From contig NZ_NXGB01000002.1 of the NCBI RefSeq assembly GCF_002850605.1, forward strand, positions 1 through 64,000: a stretch of DNA of 64,000 bases, in the 5' to 3' direction. The stretch is from Pasteurella oralis. Its GTDB lineage: Bacteria; Pseudomonadota; Gammaproteobacteria; Enterobacterales; Pasteurellaceae. The notes under the pieces are model-generated. The model saw only the letters and a list, made by a program, of their open reading frames with translations, was not told where the DNA came from and made no database searches. The position numbers and the translations under genes are program-made. Shown here piece by piece: positions 1 through 9,127 of this stretch (position 1 is its first letter; each line of letters opens with the position of its first letter).

Positions 1-32
1 TAGAGAACCCCGAACTGTAACAAGTTTAAGAA

Positions 33-381
33 ATGCTCCGACAGGAGGTTAAAAAACTGTCTAAAGATGTAAAATTGGGAGCAGCAAATACTGGGTTATC
101 GACGTATTTGGGCAGAAAATAGAATACGGCAAAATATGTCGAGAAAAGGAAATTGCTTAGATAATAGTGCAATAGAAAGTTTTTTCAGACGGTTAAAGGT
201 TAGAGTTATTACACACGAATCTTTGGGATGATTGGCGAATCAGCACGATTATATTCGCTATTACAATGAGGAGAGAGTACAATTAAAAGGACTGGGTCCG
301 AGAAAATATCGGAAACAGTCCTTAAAATATAACAGTCTAATTTTTTTGGCGGCAGATCAAATCAGTCAATCTTTGCTCTAA
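33..381 (+). pseudogene. IS3-family transposase remnant
   Basis: Broken remains of an IS3/IS150-type insertion sequence. Positions 33-80 read in one frame as a short charged heptad segment (LRQEVKKLSK) like the coiled coil at the end of OrfA. From 79 a second frame reads LGYRRIWAEN, like the helix-turn-helix at the start of OrfB, and runs directly into RQNMSRKGNCLDNSAIESFF and later YIRYYNEERVQLK, the conserved OrfB C-terminus. The DDE catalytic core between these pieces is missing, so an internal deletion is inferred. A TGA at 229-231 also interrupts the frame, which then stays open to TAA at 379-381. Nothing here can make an active transposase. I could not see terminal inverted repeats, and the left end may lie outside the window. 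Confidence 0.8.
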
Positions 382-413
382 TTTTTAGGAAACTACATAT
401 TATTTTATATAGA

Positions 414-836
414 TTAATTATTATCTTTTTCATTTTTTAACAAGCCAGATGAGCCTTCAGAATAATCTCTAGGTGGCTCATCTGTATCTGTATTATCAAC
501 TTTTTCAGTCGTTGTGTTCGTAATAAGTTCTTGTGAGAAAAGCTGCTTGTTTGTGAGTTCTGGTAATAATTGCGTTGAAGATGTTGCTAGATGTTTATAT
601 AATTTTTGGTAATCTTGTGCAATATTTTTTAGTAGTTCAGCACTTTCTGCAAAATGTTTTTCAAGTTGTTGCTTTTGGCTATCTAGCTGATTTTTGACTT
701 TTTGTAATTCTGCTTCTGTTTTTACTTGCTTTTTCACTGAGTCTTTCGTGAAACGGAGAAATAAGTAACCAATTACTAAACCAATGATTAAACCAATACC
801 AGCAGTTTGCCACATTTCTGGTGTCCAGTTTTGCAT
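414..836 (-). CDS. zapG: ZapG/YhcB-family (DUF1043) inner membrane protein
   Basis: Small inner membrane protein of the YhcB/ZapG family, linked in enterobacteria to cell division and envelope synthesis. The 140-residue product has one N-terminal membrane helix (about residues 11-29, AGIGLIIGLVIGYLFLRF), then a basic and coiled-coil stretch rich in Lys, Gln and Glu (about 35-75), the family's conserved HLATSSTQLLPEL segment (about 83-95), and a disordered acidic tail ending in KNEKDNN. Length is typical. The start ATG follows a GGAG-type ribosome site (complement of ctcctta at 842-848). It lies alone, reading toward the transposase remnant. Family assignment is firm; the exact division role is inferred from homologues. 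Confidence 0.88.
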   Translation of the reverse strand: MQNWTPEMWQTAGIGLIIGLVIGYLFLRFTKDSVKKQVKTEAELQKVKNQLDSQKQQLEKHFAESAELLKNIAQDYQKLYKHLATSSTQLLPELTNKQLFSQELITNTTTEKVDNTDTDEPPRDYSEGSSGLLKNEKDNN

Positions 837-924
837 AAGATTACTCCTTATAGTTGAATGAAATAACGCTAGTATATTATCACTAAATAGAAAATATTTC
901 TTTGCACTGGATCACAACAATGAG

Positions 925-948
925 AAAGGACATCAAATGATGCCCTTT
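925..948. terminator. imperfect hairpin after ycaO
   Basis: An 11-bp stem with one mismatch (AAAGGACATCA paired with TGATGCCCTTT) lies just past the ycaO stop codon. No strong T-run follows on the minus strand, so intrinsic termination is plausible rather than certain. Confidence 0.4.
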
Positions 949-958
949 AAAGAGGAAA

Positions 959-2719
959 TTATTGCCAGTTTTCACGTTTTGCTTTTTGTAGTTTTTCGTA
1001 TGCTTGTAATAGTTTTTGATGTGCTTGAAATTGTTTTAGATTTTCATCGTCGGTAAGTAAATCATAGAAAGGATTACCTCCTTGGATTGCTATCCAAGCG
1101 AAATTAACAGCATTTTGACCGTACATTTTTTCAAAGACCATGCGATATTGCTCTGGTGCACGGTTATTATCAAGGAACAATTCAATACTATGAATTAAAC
1201 AACGATAATAATTTGCGCGTTCAATGGTAAAGACAGAACTGTTCATATTCAGTGTCCAATTTGCCCAGTCGAGAGCAGCGTCTAAATTACCAGTAGCTAA
1301 ATGAAGCATTGATTTAAGCTCACCAATACGTAATGTTGTCCAGCCTGATTTTACTGGTGCAACGATACCAATAAATTCACGTACACGGATTGCATCATCG
1401 ATACCTTGTTCATCAAGTTGTGCTAAAAGCTCTTGATAAGTATCTTGTTGATGATGGAAATGAGGTAGATCTAATAAGATCTCACGCCAATTCATACCCA
1501 TATTATTGTTAGCATAAATTAAGTCATCAACTGGATAAATGTCAGAGATGCCAGGCACAATAATACGGCAAGCGTAAATATCCAAGTGATTGTAGTCCAT
1601 AATATAAACTTCTTTTTGTTCAACTTGGAAAATTGACATCAAATTATTATATTCTTGTTCTGTCGTACCAGAGAAATCCCAATGTACAAATGAATAATCT
1701 GCGTCTTGTTTAAATAAATCCCAAGAAATTAAGCCACTTGAATCGATGAAGTGTGTTTCTAAGTTGGCATGTTCGGCAACATCCTCATTGTTAAACGAAG
1801 GCGGAGTAAATACATCAAGATCTTTTAAGCTACGCCCTTGTAATAGCTCAGTCACTGTACGTTCTAAAGCAACTTGGAAGTTAGGGTGTGCGCCAAATGA
1901 AGCGAAGCAAGTACCATTATTAGGATTTAATAAAATGACGCAAATGACAGGATATTTACCGCCTAACGAAGCATCATAAACTAGAATTGGAAAGCCTTCT
2001 TGTTCTAATTTTTGAATAGAAGCTTGGATTGATGGGAAACTAGCTATGATTTCTGAGGGAATTAACGGTAGGCTAATTGCTTCAGCAATAATTTTATTTT
2101 TAATATAGCGTTCAAAAACTTCTGATAAACCTTGTACTCGAGCTTCAAACTTGCTGTTGCCGGCAGACATACCATTAGATACGTATAAGTTAGCAATAAT
2201 ACTCTGTGGGATATAGACAGTTGATTGATCTGATTGGCGTACATAAGGCATTGTGACAATACCTCGTTGGTAATTACTTGATTGTAAATCAACTAATAAT
2301 TCTGGTGTTAATTCTTGATTGGGATCATAGTAATCTAATAGATCTTTGTTCAGAATACCTGCTGGTAATAATGCTTCATCTTCAATAGGAAACCATTTTT
2401 CATTTGGATAATGCACAAAATCACCATTGGCGATTTCCTGACCTAAGTAAAAATCGGCAAAGAAATAGTTGGTTGAAAGACGTTCAAAATATTCGCCTAA
2501 TGCAGAGGCAAGTGCTGCTTTTTTGCTTGCACCTTTACCATTTGTGAAGCATTGTGGGCAGTCTTTATCTCGGATGTGTACTGACCAAACATTTGGTACT
2601 GGATTTAACCAAGAAACTGCTTCAATATTAAAGCCAAGTGCGGTCAATTTTTGTTGAAATTTATTAATACTGTCTTCAAGTGCGGCATCTTTGCCAAGAA
2701 TAAAAGTTTGTTCGGACAT
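959..2719 (-). CDS. ycaO: YcaO, accessory factor for ribosomal protein S12 methylthiolation
   Basis: YcaO-domain protein, 586 residues from the chosen start, exactly the length of E. coli YcaO. The E. coli protein potentiates RimO-dependent beta-methylthiolation of an aspartate of ribosomal protein S12. YcaO domains bind ATP and activate amide backbones. Visible here are the N-terminal YcaO core (segments WSVHIRDKDCPQCFTNGKG, ALASALGEYFERLSTNYFF, GNSKFEARVQGLSEVFERY) and a C-terminal TPR-like helical region. The frame is open for 37 codons upstream, but the ATG at 2719 (MSEQTFILGK) matches the family start and has a GAG ribosome site, so I use it. No rimO and no peptide substrate gene is nearby, so this is the housekeeping, not the RiPP-biosynthesis, type. 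Confidence 0.9.
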   Translation of the reverse strand: MSEQTFILGKDAALEDSINKFQQKLTALGFNIEAVSWLNPVPNVWSVHIRDKDCPQCFTNGKGASKKAALASALGEYFERLSTNYFFADFYLGQEIANGDFVHYPNEKWFPIEDEALLPAGILNKDLLDYYDPNQELTPELLVDLQSSNYQRGIVTMPYVRQSDQSTVYIPQSIIANLYVSNGMSAGNSKFEARVQGLSEVFERYIKNKIIAEAISLPLIPSEIIASFPSIQASIQKLEQEGFPILVYDASLGGKYPVICVILLNPNNGTCFASFGAHPNFQVALERTVTELLQGRSLKDLDVFTPPSFNNEDVAEHANLETHFIDSSGLISWDLFKQDADYSFVHWDFSGTTEQEYNNLMSIFQVEQKEVYIMDYNHLDIYACRIIVPGISDIYPVDDLIYANNNMGMNWREILLDLPHFHHQQDTYQELLAQLDEQGIDDAIRVREFIGIVAPVKSGWTTLRIGELKSMLHLATGNLDAALDWANWTLNMNSSVFTIERANYYRCLIHSIELFLDNNRAPEQYRMVFEKMYGQNAVNFAWIAIQGGNPFYDLLTDDENLKQFQAHQKLLQAYEKLQKAKRENWQ

Positions 2720-2798
2720 CGTTATCTCAATATTTTTTATTATTTCAAAAGTTCGGCATGATAGGGGAGTTTGTTTGGTGCTGCAAGCCAAATTGCAT

Positions 2799-3515
2799 TT
2801 ATTTACGCAATGCTGTTTCTTTAAACACATTTACTGGTTCAAAAAGCTGTTGCTTATTAAAACGCATTCTTTGAGGATTTAGAGTGAGAGGATAAACCCG
2901 TTTGCGTGCAATAATTGTAATGAGGTGTGAGAAACAACTTGTTTTTTCATTATGAATAAGAGATTGATATTCTAAAATATCAAAATTTAATAATGCTAAC
3001 CAATCTATGATACGCCAAGGTAAGTAATGACGAGCAAGAAGCTTGTCATGTGCTTTTTTATTCAAGTAATGTTTGAATAATAATGGGCTTATTGGATTAA
3101 AGAGGGATAAAAAAAGATAGCCATCATCAGCTAGTACACGATTAACTTCACGTAAAATTTGGTGAGGATCTTGGCTAAAGTTTAGTATGTTAGCTAAAAG
3201 ACAAGCATCAATTGAGTTTTCTATAAATGGGAGCGCAGTTAATTCTGCTTGAATTAACGAGGTCTTTTGTTGTTGTGAAAGTTTTTTTAGTGTATTTGTC
3301 ATTTGTGGGGATACAATAATTTGGTGCGGTAAAAAAAGATCACATGTGATTTCCGCGCTTAAGCCACCTAATTTTAGCAACTGATAGCCTAAAATTTTAG
3401 GAAACCATGCAGAGAAATATTGTGTAAGTACATTACAATATTGTTCACCATTATTAAGTTGTTGCCAGCTATATGGCAATGTCATCGCTTTGGGATGTTT
3501 TGCGTTCCACAGCAT
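2799..3515 (-). CDS. SAM-dependent methyltransferase, YafS-like
   Basis: Class I S-adenosylmethionine methyltransferase of the Methyltransf_11 type, 238 residues. Motif post-I to IV features are visible: the substrate-facing LTALPFIENSIDACLLANIL segment and the following REVNRVLADDGYLFLSLFNP, which is typical of this family. The N-terminal GxGxG loop is weak (LLKLGGLSAE). It is divergent from gloB with only about 20 bases between, the same arrangement as yafS-gloB in E. coli, which supports the YafS assignment. The ATG at 3515 is preferred over the TTG two codons upstream because AAAGG sits 7 bases before it. Substrate unknown. Confidence 0.82.
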   Translation of the reverse strand: MLWNAKHPKAMTLPYSWQQLNNGEQYCNVLTQYFSAWFPKILGYQLLKLGGLSAEITCDLFLPHQIIVSPQMTNTLKKLSQQQKTSLIQAELTALPFIENSIDACLLANILNFSQDPHQILREVNRVLADDGYLFLSLFNPISPLLFKHYLNKKAHDKLLARHYLPWRIIDWLALLNFDILEYQSLIHNEKTSCFSHLITIIARKRVYPLTLNPQRMRFNKQQLFEPVNVFKETALRK

Positions 3516-3538
3516 TATCAAACCTTTGAGGATAATTT

Positions 3539-4240
3539 ATGTTAGTGCCAATTCCTGCATTGAATGATAACTATATTTGGCTTTATGGACGAGAAGATTT
3601 ACCTGTAATTGTGATCGATATTCCAGAAACAAAAAATTTATTATCATTTTTAACAAGTAACCAATTACAAGTTGAAGCCGTTTTATTAACTCATCACCAT
3701 GCTGATCATACTGCGGGAGCCGCGGAATTTAAACAACACTACCCTGATATTGAAATTTGGGGACCTGAAGAAACAGGTTCAAAAGGTGCCACGCGAATTA
3801 TTGTTAATAATCTGATTGAAACAAAACATTATCAAATTCAAGTGTTTGATACAGGAGGACATACTGAGCAGCATGTGAGTTATCTTGTGGATGGACATTT
3901 GTTCTGTGGGGACAGTTTATTTTCAGCAGGGTGTGGTCGAGTATTTACAGGTAATTATCAACAGATGTTTGAAGGGTTACAACGTTTAAAATGCCTACCA
4001 GATCAGACTATTGTTTGCCCTGCGCATGAATATACGTTATCTAATTTGTATTTTGCGGAAACGGTGCTAGAAGATAAGCTCATGTTACACAATCACCTTA
4101 AAAAAGTTGAACAGCTTAGAAGAGATAACCTGCCAAGTGTGCCGACAACATTGGCATTAGAGAAACAAATAAATCCATTTTTAATTACTACTGATTTAGC
4201 TTCATTTATTGCTTTGCGGCAAGCAAAAGATGTGTTTTAG
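3539..4240 (+). CDS. gloB: hydroxyacylglutathione hydrolase (glyoxalase II)
   Basis: Hydrolyses S-D-lactoylglutathione to D-lactate and glutathione, the second step of methylglyoxal detoxification in the cytosol. The protein is a metallo-beta-lactamase-fold enzyme of 233 residues. The binuclear metal motif THHHADH is at residues 51-57, with further ligands in [12 protein letters not shown] and [14 protein letters not shown], and the C-terminal substrate-binding [10 protein letters not shown] segment is present. It is slightly shorter than the 251-residue E. coli enzyme, with a trimmed C-terminus. The start ATG follows a GAGGA ribosome site. The divergent neighbour is the YafS-like methyltransferase. 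Confidence 0.95.
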   Translation: MLVPIPALNDNYIWLYGREDLPVIVIDIPETKNLLSFLTSNQLQVEAVLLTHHHADHTAGAAEFKQHYPDIEIWGPEETGSKGATRIIVNNLIETKHYQIQVFDTGGHTEQHVSYLVDGHLFCGDSLFSAGCGRVFTGNYQQMFEGLQRLKCLPDQTIVCPAHEYTLSNLYFAETVLEDKLMLHNHLKKVEQLRRDNLPSVPTTLALEKQINPFLITTDLASFIALRQAKDVF

Positions 4241-4389
4241 TTAACTTAAATATAGTATTCAAACAAAATTGTTGTAGTTAAGTTTGCTCATCAGATAACA
4301 ATTGATTAAAATGAATGTTTTATTTTATTTGTTCTGTGGGTTCATCCTATCGTCACATTTTATTAGTGCGGTTCATTTTTAAGTAATTT

Positions 4390-5694
4390 ATGACAATTCT
4401 CGTTCTTGGTGTTAATCATAAAACGGCTTCAGTCGCTGTGCGCGAAAAAGTCGCTTTTTCTGATGAAAAGCGTGTTGACGCATTACAGCTGATTCAGCGA
4501 CATAAATTGGCGAATAGTGCAGTGATTTTATCAACTTGTAACCGCACTGAAGTTTATTTACATAATAAACACATTGCACCACAACAAGCGCAAAATTGGA
4601 CTCATAATTGTATACAATGGTTTGCTGATATACATCAATTACCACTAAATGAGTTAGCAAATTGTATTTATTCACAACAGAACCAACAAGCCGCCTTACA
4701 TTTAATGCATGTGGCTTGTGGTTTAGATTCTTTGATTTTAGGTGAACCACAAATTTTAGGGCAAGTGAAGCAAGCCTATCAAATAAGTGAGCAATATTAT
4801 CAACAGCTAGCACAGCCTCTTTCAAGCGAGCTTTCTCGCTTGTTTCAGAAAACTTTTTCAACAGCTAAACGAGTTAGAACGGAAACTAATATTGGCGGGA
4901 GTGCGGTTTCTGTTGCTTATGCCGCTTGTAATTTAGCACGTCAAATTTTTGAGTCATTAAGACAATTGAATGTGCTTTTAGTCGGTGCAGGAGAAACGAT
5001 AGAATTAGCTTGTCGTCATTTGCTACGTCATGGTGTGAAAAATATTATGATTGCGAACCGCACTTTGGCGCGCGCGCAGCAATTAGTTGAAAAATTAGAC
5101 TCAACTGACAATATTCAGATTCTCTCACTTTCTGAGTTACAAGATGGTTTGAATCAAGCTGATATTGTGATTAGTTCAACAGGTAGTCCTAATATTTTGA
5201 TTAATCAAGAAATGGTTAAATTAGCACAAAAAGCGCGTTGTTATTTGCCGATGTTATTAGTAGATATTGCTGTGCCACGAGATATTGAAGAAAGTGTAGG
5301 TCAACTTGAAAGTATTTATCATTATACTGTTGATGATTTACAGCATATCATTCAGCGTAATCTTACTGAAAGACAAAAAGCAGCAGAACAGGCTAAGTCA
5401 ATTATTCAACAAGAATGCGAAGATTTTTTTGAGTGGTTAAAAGTGCATCAATTTTCGAATCTGATTCGTTCATATCGTGATAATGCTGAAGATATTCGCC
5501 AACAGTTATTAGAAAAGTCGTTAACTGCTTTAGCACAAGGTGAAGATGCAGAAGCTGTATTACAAGAACTTAGCCATAAGCTAACAAATAAATTGTTACA
5601 TTCACCTACTCAGGTGATGAGTTCTATGGTCAAAACTGGCAACGCAAATGGATTAGCATTATTTTCTTCTACTTTAAAAATTGAGCAAAAATAA
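4390..5694 (+). CDS. hemA: glutamyl-tRNA reductase
   Basis: First committed enzyme of the C5 tetrapyrrole pathway: NADPH-dependent reduction of glutamyl-tRNA to glutamate-1-semialdehyde. The 434-residue protein starts with the conserved GVNHKTA segment, has the catalytic cysteine in [10 protein letters not shown] (Cys50), then [15 protein letters not shown], an NADPH-binding Rossmann region ([17 protein letters not shown], near residues 195-210), the [10 protein letters not shown] segment and a C-terminal dimerisation helix region. The ribosome site is weak, which is common for this gene. It is monocistronic, with about 150 bases of AT-rich upstream sequence containing one near-match uptake signal (TAGTGCGGTT). 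Confidence 0.96.
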   Translation: MTILVLGVNHKTASVAVREKVAFSDEKRVDALQLIQRHKLANSAVILSTCNRTEVYLHNKHIAPQQAQNWTHNCIQWFADIHQLPLNELANCIYSQQNQQAALHLMHVACGLDSLILGEPQILGQVKQAYQISEQYYQQLAQPLSSELSRLFQKTFSTAKRVRTETNIGGSAVSVAYAACNLARQIFESLRQLNVLLVGAGETIELACRHLLRHGVKNIMIANRTLARAQQLVEKLDSTDNIQILSLSELQDGLNQADIVISSTGSPNILINQEMVKLAQKARCYLPMLLVDIAVPRDIEESVGQLESIYHYTVDDLQHIIQRNLTERQKAAEQAKSIIQQECEDFFEWLKVHQFSNLIRSYRDNAEDIRQQLLEKSLTALAQGEDAEAVLQELSHKLTNKLLHSPTQVMSSMVKTGNANGLALFSSTLKIEQK

Positions 5695-5771
5695 ATTGTA
5701 TTGCAAAAATTATTTCTAATTATCTTAATCCACACTAAAATAAGTCGATTATTTTTTTATTGGGGTAAAAC

Positions 5772-6995
5772 ATGCGAGAAAATCACCAAATAGCAAATGT
5801 TGATTTAGTGAAACAAATGAATAGTGCAGTAGTTTATAAACTGATTGATCAACAAGGACCGATTTCTCGTATTCAAATTTCTGAATTAAGTCAACTTGCG
5901 CCAGCAAGTGTAACCAAAATTACTCGTCATCTTTTAGCTCGAGGCCTGATTAAAGAAGTTGAACAACAAGAGTCAACAGGGGGACGTAGAGCAACATCTA
6001 TAGTAGCTGAATATAAAGCATTTCGTTCAATTTTAATTCGTTTAGGACGCAAGCATACTACCTTCGCTATTATGGATCTTTCCACTAAACTTTTGAAAAA
6101 AGATATTTTTGATTTGCCAGAGAATCAAAGTGTGGAAAGTATAGAAGCTTTTCTTTTGCAACAATTAACAGCATTTATCGAAGAAAATCAAAAGCGTGGT
6201 AGTGAATTTATCGCCATTGGGATTACTGTTCCTGGTTTTGTTGATGTGAAAACGAATATGATTGAATACATGCCACATTTACAGTTAAATGCGCCGTGGG
6301 ATTTAGCAAATAAAATGACTCAACATTTCAATTTACCTACGTTTATTGGGCATGATGTGCGTAGTTTAGCTTTAGCGGAGCACTATTTTGGTGTGACTCA
6401 GGATTGTTATGATTCGCTTTTATTGCGCATTCATCGTGGAGTCGGTGCAGGTATTGTGATTAATCATGAAGTTTTTCTAGGCTATAAAAATAACGTGGGT
6501 GAAATAGGTCATATTCAAGTTGATCCGTTAGGTAAACGTTGCTTATGCGGTAACGTTGGTTGTTTAGAAACAGTGGTGAGTAATACAGCGATTGAGAAAA
6601 AAATGCATGAGCTATTACAGGATGGTTATCAAAGTAAATGGCTTTCTTTAGATACTCATGATATTGAAGCCATCTGTAAAGCCAGTAATAAACAAGATGC
6701 TGCTGCTATCGAGTTAATTGAACATGTTGGTGTACAAATTGGGCGTGTACTTGCTATGAGTGTTAACATGTTTAATCCTGAAAAAATAGTGATTTCAGGA
6801 GAAATTACACAAGCGAAAAATATTTTGTTTGCAGCAATTCAACGTTCGTTGGATAGTCATGCTTTACCTGCATTTGTGAAAAATACACCATTGGTTGCTT
6901 CTGAGCTAAAACATGAAGATGTGATAGGCGCATTTGCCTTAATTAAGCGTGCTTTGTTAGATGGTAGCTTATTGCGTCGATTGTTATCTGAATAA
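5772..6995 (+). CDS. nagC: N-acetylglucosamine repressor NagC
   Basis: ROK-family transcriptional repressor of amino sugar genes, inactivated by GlcNAc-6-phosphate in E. coli. The 407-residue protein has an N-terminal winged helix (about residues 25-65, with SRIQISELSQLAPASVTKIT), then the sugar-binding ROK domain with GHDVRSLALAEHYFG and the zinc motif RCLCGNVGCLETV. The sequence follows E. coli NagC (NVDLVKQMNSAVVYKLIDQ, STGGRRATSIV, IGAFALIKRA) rather than Mlc, which decides the name. A uptake signal lies directly at its stop codon. It is upstream of a tRNA operon; E. coli nag genes also lie near Met/Gln tRNA genes. Targets are not next to it, though nagK is about 8 kb away. Confidence 0.93.
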   Translation: MRENHQIANVDLVKQMNSAVVYKLIDQQGPISRIQISELSQLAPASVTKITRHLLARGLIKEVEQQESTGGRRATSIVAEYKAFRSILIRLGRKHTTFAIMDLSTKLLKKDIFDLPENQSVESIEAFLLQQLTAFIEENQKRGSEFIAIGITVPGFVDVKTNMIEYMPHLQLNAPWDLANKMTQHFNLPTFIGHDVRSLALAEHYFGVTQDCYDSLLLRIHRGVGAGIVINHEVFLGYKNNVGEIGHIQVDPLGKRCLCGNVGCLETVVSNTAIEKKMHELLQDGYQSKWLSLDTHDIEAICKASNKQDAAAIELIEHVGVQIGRVLAMSVNMFNPEKIVISGEITQAKNILFAAIQRSLDSHALPAFVKNTPLVASELKHEDVIGAFALIKRALLDGSLLRRLLSE

Positions 6996-7073
6996 AGTGC
7001 GGTCGGTTTTTAGAACGATTTGTTCAAACTCTATGCGAATAAGTTAAAATTTTCATTTTTATAAAAAAAAGAG

Positions 7074-7102
7074 TTGACGAGTGAGGGCGATATCAGCATA
7101 AT
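7074..7102 (+). promoter_or_regulatory. sigma-70 promoter of the tRNA operon
   Basis: TTGACG (7074-7079) and CATAAT (7097-7102) are separated by 17 bases and lie about 40 bases before the first tRNA. A GC-rich stretch follows the -10 box (around 7104-7118), resembling the discriminator of stringently controlled stable-RNA promoters. Confidence 0.75.
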
Positions 7103-7143
7103 TAGCCCCGCAAAGCCGATGAGGTGAATGCAAATAGGAAAAT

Positions 7144-7220
7144 GGCTATGTAGCTCAGTTGGTTAGAGCACAACACTCATAATGTTGGGGTCACAGGTTC
7201 GAATCCCGTCATAGCCACCA
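7144..7220 (+). tRNA. tRNA-Met (CAT), elongator
   Basis: 77 bases with encoded CCA. The acceptor stem GGCTATG pairs with CATAGCC, the anticodon loop is CTCATAA, and the T arm contains GGTTCGAATCC. It closely matches E. coli metT. The initiator-specific C1:A72 mismatch is absent, so this is the elongator form. First gene of a four-tRNA operon. Confidence 0.96.
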
Positions 7221-7225
7221 TATTT

Positions 7226-7310
7226 GCGGGACTGGCGAAATTGGTAGACGCACCAGATTTAGGTTCTGGCGCCGCGAGGTGTGTGGGTTCAAGTCCCTCG
7301 TCCCGCACCA
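7226..7310 (+). tRNA. tRNA-Leu (TAG)
   Basis: 85 bases with encoded CCA. GCGGGAC acceptor stem, long class II variable arm, and anticodon stem CCAGA-TTTAGGT-TCTGG giving anticodon TAG, which reads CUN leucine codons. Five bases after tRNA-Met; corresponds to E. coli leuW. Confidence 0.95.
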
Positions 7311-7340
7311 TTCATTAGCTTGCAAGTCAAATATAGTTGT

Positions 7341-7415
7341 TGGGGTATCGCCAAGCGGTAAGGCACCGGGTTTTGATCTCGGCATTCCTAGGTTCGAATC
7401 CTAGTACCCCAGCCA
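7341..7415 (+). tRNA. tRNA-Gln (TTG), copy 1
   Basis: 75 bases with encoded CCA. TGGGGTA acceptor stem, anticodon loop TTTTGAT gives TTG. It differs from the next copy by one base in the variable-loop region (ATTCC against ATCCC). Confidence 0.95.
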
Positions 7416-7462
7416 TACTATCAAGGTAATCTTCTAAATATTCAAATCAAAGATATTTCAAT

Positions 7463-7537
7463 TGGGGTATCGCCAAGCGGTAAGGCACCGGGTTTTGATC
7501 TCGGCATCCCTAGGTTCGAATCCTAGTACCCCAGCCA
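7463..7537 (+). tRNA. tRNA-Gln (TTG), copy 2
   Basis: 75 bases with encoded CCA; almost identical to the copy 47 bases upstream, consistent with a local duplication like glnU/glnW in E. coli. Last tRNA of the operon. Confidence 0.95.
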
Positions 7538-7771
7538 TCATCACTGTCCACTATTTTTTCTATTAAAAATGCATTTTTATTTAATTTTTTAAATTATTTT
7601 GTTACTTTTTCAAATTTATTTTATATCAGCTGATATTTTATCCAATGATATCTTTCTGGCTTACTAGTTTTGAAATTGGTTTTTTATTCTGCTAGGCTGA
7701 TTGAATTTAGATTTAAATTCTATATGCGGTTGATTTGTGTGCAGTTGACTCTTGATTATAAATATAAGATA

Positions 7772-7810
7772 TTGTTAAAACATTGTTATATACAATGTTT
7801 ATATCAATAA
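7772..7810 (+). promoter_or_regulatory. possible operator shared with the modA promoter
   Basis: Upstream of the Nramp-like gene. The 15 bases TTGTTAAAACATTGT (7772-7786) are identical to bases 36127-36141 upstream of modA, and both are followed by AATGTTT and ATCAATAA, with about 9 fewer bases between here. CATTGTTATATACAATG (7781-7797) is a near-perfect palindrome, and ATTGTTATA with TATATCAAT forms an overlapping second inverted repeat. The modA copy fits the ModE operator length; this one does not have the same spacing. ModE control is therefore an inference. The rest of the 297-base gap (7538-7834) is AT-rich with a single half FNR-like TTGAT at 7752-7756. Confidence 0.5.
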
Positions 7811-7834
7811 GAAAGATTATTTTTGGAACTTATT

Positions 7835-9106
7835 ATGACAGAAACAACTCAACAATTAGAAAGATCAACTTGGCATTCTAAATTAGCCGCTTTAGGTCCC
7901 GGTATTTTAATGGCTTCTGCTGCAGTAGGTGGTTCTCATCTTATTGCCTCAACTCAATCTGGTGCTATTTATGGTTGGCAACTTGCGATTATTATTATTT
8001 TAGCTAATCTTTTTAAATACCCTTTTTTCCGCTTTGGCGTGCAATATACTTTAGATACGGGTGAAACTTTATTACAAGGCTATTTGAAAAAAGGAAAAGT
8101 TTATTTATGGATCTTCTTTTTAATGAATGTGTTTGCTACAGTCATTAATACTGCCGCTGTAGGTCTTTTATGTGCTGCTATTTTAACGTTTGTTTTGCCT
8201 GCTGGAATGATAGCACTGCCAAAATTAAGCTTAATTGTGATTAGTGTGAGCACTTTGATTTTATTATTGGGTAAATATCGCTTATTAGATGGCTTATCTA
8301 AGTTAATTATGATTGCCTTAACGATTACAACGGTGGTAGCTGTTGTTATTGCACTAAGTCGTAATGGCATTCAAGGTATTGCACCAGAAGACTATGTAAG
8401 CGCAAGTCCATGGAATTTAGCTGCATTAGGTTTTATTGTTGCTTTAATGGGTTGGATGCCTGCACCAATTGAAATTTCGGCGATTAACTCGATGTGGGTG
8501 ATTGCAAAACGTCGTATGTCTAAAGTCTCTTATCAAGATGGTATTTGGGATTTTAATGTAGGTTATATTGGTACCGCATTGTTAGCATTAGTCTTTTTAG
8601 CTTTAGGAGCGTTAGTGCAACATGGTTCAAGCGAAACAGTACAAATGGTTGGCGGTAAATATATTGCTCAGTTAATCAATATGTATGCGTTAACTATTGG
8701 TGAATGGGCGAGAGGCTTAATCGCATTTATTGCCTTTATGTGTATGTTTGGTACGACAATTACAGTAATCGATGGTTATTCCCGTACTAATGTTGAAAGT
8801 TTACGTTTAATCTTAGGTAAACAAGAAAGCCGTCCGAGCTTTTTGAATATTGCAATTACATTAGCAGCCGTTTCAGGTTTAGCCATCATTTTCTATTTTA
8901 ATAATGCAGTTGGACCGATGTTGAAGTTTGCGATGATTGCTTCTTTTGTTTCAACGCCAGTGTTTGCTTATTTAAATTTATCTCTTGTATTAAAAGGTGA
9001 GCATAAAGTCAAAGGTGGGTTATTCTGGTTATCTTTGATCGGGTTAATGTATCTCACTTCATTTACGTTGTTATTTATTGCTCAGCAAGCTGGTTGGTTA
9101 AATTAG
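7835..9106 (+). CDS. noncanonical Nramp-superfamily transporter
   Basis: Integral membrane protein of 423 residues with about 11 hydrophobic helices and recognisable Nramp/SLC11 features (opening GPGILMASAA, FKYPFFRFG, conserved helix 6-like region). In true Nramp metal importers helix 1 has DPGN and helix 6 has a Met-Pro-His motif that bind Mn2+ or Fe2+. Here helix 1 reads SAAVGGSHLIAS and helix 6 reads GWMPAPIEIS, so the Asp, Asn and His ligands are absent. Substrate is thus unknown; manganese import should not be assumed. The ATG at 7835 (MTETTQQ) is chosen over a TTG four codons upstream because GGAA sits 7 bases before it. The gene stands alone between the tRNA operon and a convergent prlC, and its promoter resembles that of modA. 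Confidence 0.8.
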   Translation: MTETTQQLERSTWHSKLAALGPGILMASAAVGGSHLIASTQSGAIYGWQLAIIIILANLFKYPFFRFGVQYTLDTGETLLQGYLKKGKVYLWIFFLMNVFATVINTAAVGLLCAAILTFVLPAGMIALPKLSLIVISVSTLILLLGKYRLLDGLSKLIMIALTITTVVAVVIALSRNGIQGIAPEDYVSASPWNLAALGFIVALMGWMPAPIEISAINSMWVIAKRRMSKVSYQDGIWDFNVGYIGTALLALVFLALGALVQHGSSETVQMVGGKYIAQLINMYALTIGEWARGLIAFIAFMCMFGTTITVIDGYSRTNVESLRLILGKQESRPSFLNIAITLAAVSGLAIIFYFNNAVGPMLKFAMIASFVSTPVFAYLNLSLVLKGEHKVKGGLFWLSLIGLMYLTSFTLLFIAQQAGWLN

Positions 9107-9127
9107 CTAATATAAGATTTTATAAGA

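Noticed and set aside
959-2830. YcaO gene as part of a RiPP (azole peptide) cluster
   Set aside because: No dehydrogenase, precursor peptide or exporter is near; length and sequence match housekeeping YcaO.
5772-6995. Mlc (glucose-responsive ROK repressor) as the identity of the ROK gene
   Set aside because: N-terminal and C-terminal segments follow NagC (STGGRRATSIV, IGAFALIKRA), not Mlc.
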